This document shows, in pieces, positions 5,427-6,258 of a stretch of DNA of 6,258 nt; within the stretch, counting starts at the first letter, position 1, and the number at the start of each line of letters is the position of its first letter. This DNA is from Bacilli bacterium (GTDB taxonomy: Bacteria > Bacillota_I > Bacilli_A > RF39 > UBA660), in NCBI GenBank assembly GCA_016302935.1, contig JAEDMO010000046.1, forward strand, positions 1-6,258, read 5' to 3'. The notes under the pieces are model-generated. The model was not told the origin of the DNA. It saw only the letters and a program-made list of their open reading frames with translations, and did not search any database. The translations under genes were made by a program, and so were the position numbers.

Positions 5427-6099
5427 ATTGTTTTTTTATTTTTTTAGTTGTTTTTATATATGTTAGAAATTCTTCTAATAGTTCATAGCTAAATATAGAC
5501 TTGTAAAAGCAATCAATGAAGGTTTTTTCTATCTGATAGTGTTTTAATATTTCGTAATCACCAGACATTGCAAAAGCAGGAAATAAAACTTCTATAATAG
5601 TGCCTGTTAGGTTAGTTAAAACAGTATTTAGGTGTTCATTGGTTTTGCTATATACTAAGCCATCATCATCTAAATCAATGATTTCAACATTTCCGTCATT
5701 ATTAAATAGGATATTTTCATAGTATATATCGACTGGGTATAAATCATTATTGGTCAGTTCTTTTACTTTTTCTATTAATAAATTTAATGATGAAGCTATA
5801 AAGTATTGTTGATAATTAGACAGATAATTAAGATGATAATAATTTTTGTAATATTTCATTAAACAGCCAATTATAAATTTGTTATAATATACTACTGTTT
5901 TTGGAAAGTGAGTTTTGGTTATTACCCTAGATGCTTCATTTAATACTTTGAAATTAGTGCTTCTATCAATAGTATAATCATTATATATTTTTATTATTCT
6001 ATTTTCATCATACATAGATATTATACTTTTGCTGCCACTTGCTAATTGGTTAGATAAAAACTTGGATAAATCTATATAATTTATATGAACTTTTTCCAT
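5425..6099 (-). CDS. Small kinase-fold phosphotransferase, substrate unknown
   Basis: The 224-aa protein carries a condensed protein-kinase-like/aminoglycoside-phosphotransferase-like core. The N-lobe shows GSKSIISMYDENRIIKIY (22-39), with Lys37 the likely ATP-binding lysine, and Glu55 in LNEASRV as its helix-C partner. The C-lobe shows PVDIYYENILF (122-132), where Asp124 and Asn129 fit the catalytic Asp and metal-binding Asn of the loop DxxxxN, followed by GNVEIIDLDDDG (136-147), a DxD/DFG-like metal site at Asp142-Asp144. The His normally two residues before the catalytic Asp is Pro122-Val123 here. It is shorter than most antibiotic or choline kinases. No membrane segment is clear. ATG at 6099 follows AAGGAG by 5 nt. 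It has its own promoter and terminator and sits beside tRNA-Met. An active kinase is likely; protein or small-molecule substrate cannot be told. Confidence 0.78.
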   Translation of the reverse strand: MEKVHINYIDLSKFLSNQLASGSKSIISMYDENRIIKIYNDYTIDRSTNFKVLNEASRVITKTHFPKTVVYYNKFIIGCLMKYYKNYYHLNYLSNYQQYFIASSLNLLIEKVKELTNNDLYPVDIYYENILFNNDGNVEIIDLDDDGLVYSKTNEHLNTVLTNLTGTIIEVLFPAFAMSGDYEILKHYQIEKTFIDCFYKSIFSYELLEEFLTYIKTTKKIKKQ

Positions 6100-6122
6100 A
6101 ACTTCTCCTTTTTTGATTTACT

Positions 6123-6151
6123 ATTATACAATAATTATTAAATAGTGGCAA
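6123..6151 (-). promoter_or_regulatory. Promoter of the kinase-like gene
   Basis: On the minus strand -35 TTGCCA (6151..6146, 5 of 6 consensus), a 17-nt spacer and a perfect -10 TATAAT (6128..6123). The start is expected near 6116 with a leader of about 17 nt. It diverges from the tRNA-Met promoter, with 17 bp between the -35 boxes. Confidence 0.78.
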
Positions 6152-6168
6152 ATTTTATTAAAAAGTTA

Positions 6169-6197
6169 TTGTCAAAAATTATTTTATATGTTATTAT
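6169..6197 (+). promoter_or_regulatory. Promoter of the tRNA-Met transcript
   Basis: -35 TTGTCA (6169-6174), a 17-nt spacer and -10 TATTAT (6192-6197). The start near 6204 leaves about 13 nt before the tRNA 5' end at 6217. Spacing and position are as expected for a tRNA promoter. Confidence 0.75.
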
Positions 6198-6216
6198 AGT
6201 GTTGTTATTTTTATTT

Positions 6217-6258
6217 GGCGATGTAGCTCAGCTGGCTAGAGCGTCCGGTTCATACCCG
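6217..6258 (+). tRNA. Elongator tRNA-Met (anticodon CAU), 3' part cut by window edge
   Basis: The 5' acceptor strand GGCGATG (6217-6223) is followed by TA, a D arm (GCTC 6226-6229 and GAGC 6239-6242) and the anticodon stem TCCGG (6244-6248) with loop TTCATAC, which places anticodon CAT at 6251-6253. The pairing CCG at the window end matches the stem. The sequence closely follows the Bacillus-type elongator tRNA-Met; initiator tRNA would have a mismatched first acceptor pair and a GC-rich stem, and tRNA-Ile2 (also CAU) usually begins differently. The 3' half is outside the window. Confidence 0.9.

Noticed and set aside
1..6258. tRNA genes at both edges as borders of an integrated mobile island
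   Set aside because: The genes between are core Bacilli families, there is no integrase or repeat, and both tRNA 3' ends, the usual attachment sites, face outward beyond the window.

Overview
The window is very A+T-rich bacterial DNA, by eye well under one third G+C. It has strong AGGAGG-type ribosome binding sites, sigma-A-like promoters and mainly TAA stops. TGG encodes Trp throughout, so the standard bacterial code fits. The families present (YutD, YutH-like, DUF1292/YrzB-like, GSP13/CvfD-like S1 protein, stand-alone NifU C-terminal domain) point to a low-G+C Firmicute of the Bacilli or a close uncultured relative. A finer assignment is not possible from the sequence.

Layout: a partial tRNA-Val(UAC) leaves the left edge on the minus strand and a partial elongator tRNA-Met(CAU) leaves the right edge on the plus strand. 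Each has its own promoter, and both are transcribed outward. Between them are nine protein genes, eight on the minus strand. From the left these are the S1-domain RNA-binding protein (minus), the NifU-like Fe-S scaffold (plus, divergent from the S1 gene), a YutH-like degenerate kinase, an unrecognised coiled-coil protein, a DUF1292 protein, YutD, a membrane-anchored DUF4015 glycoside-hydrolase-like protein with SH3-like repeats, a glyoxalase-II-like metallo-beta-lactamase-fold hydrolase, and a small kinase-like phosphotransferase next to tRNA-Met. No gap reaches 300 bases, and coding density is high.

Transcription on the minus strand seems to fall into short units: the kinase alone (own promoter and hairpin terminator); the hydrolase (extended -10 promoter); the glycoside-hydrolase-like gene with yutD (3-nt gap, coupled); and DUF1292 with the coiled-coil gene (14-nt overlap) and then the YutH-like gene. 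Read-through between units is likely, because the gaps are 50-70 nt and mostly lack terminators. Predicted transcription starts lie only about 10-20 nt before the start codons, so leaders contain little beyond the ribosome binding site.

Functionally this looks like core chromosome, with housekeeping (tRNA, Fe-S assembly, RNA binding, thiol-ester/aldehyde detoxification) beside envelope- or spore-linked genes. From memory, the Bacillus subtilis relatives yutD, yutH and the NifU-like yutI lie in one chromosomal region, so part of the order may be ancestral. I see no phage, transposon, CRISPR or defence island. The least understood parts are the coiled-coil protein beside the YutH-like pseudokinase and the small divergent kinase near tRNA-Met.
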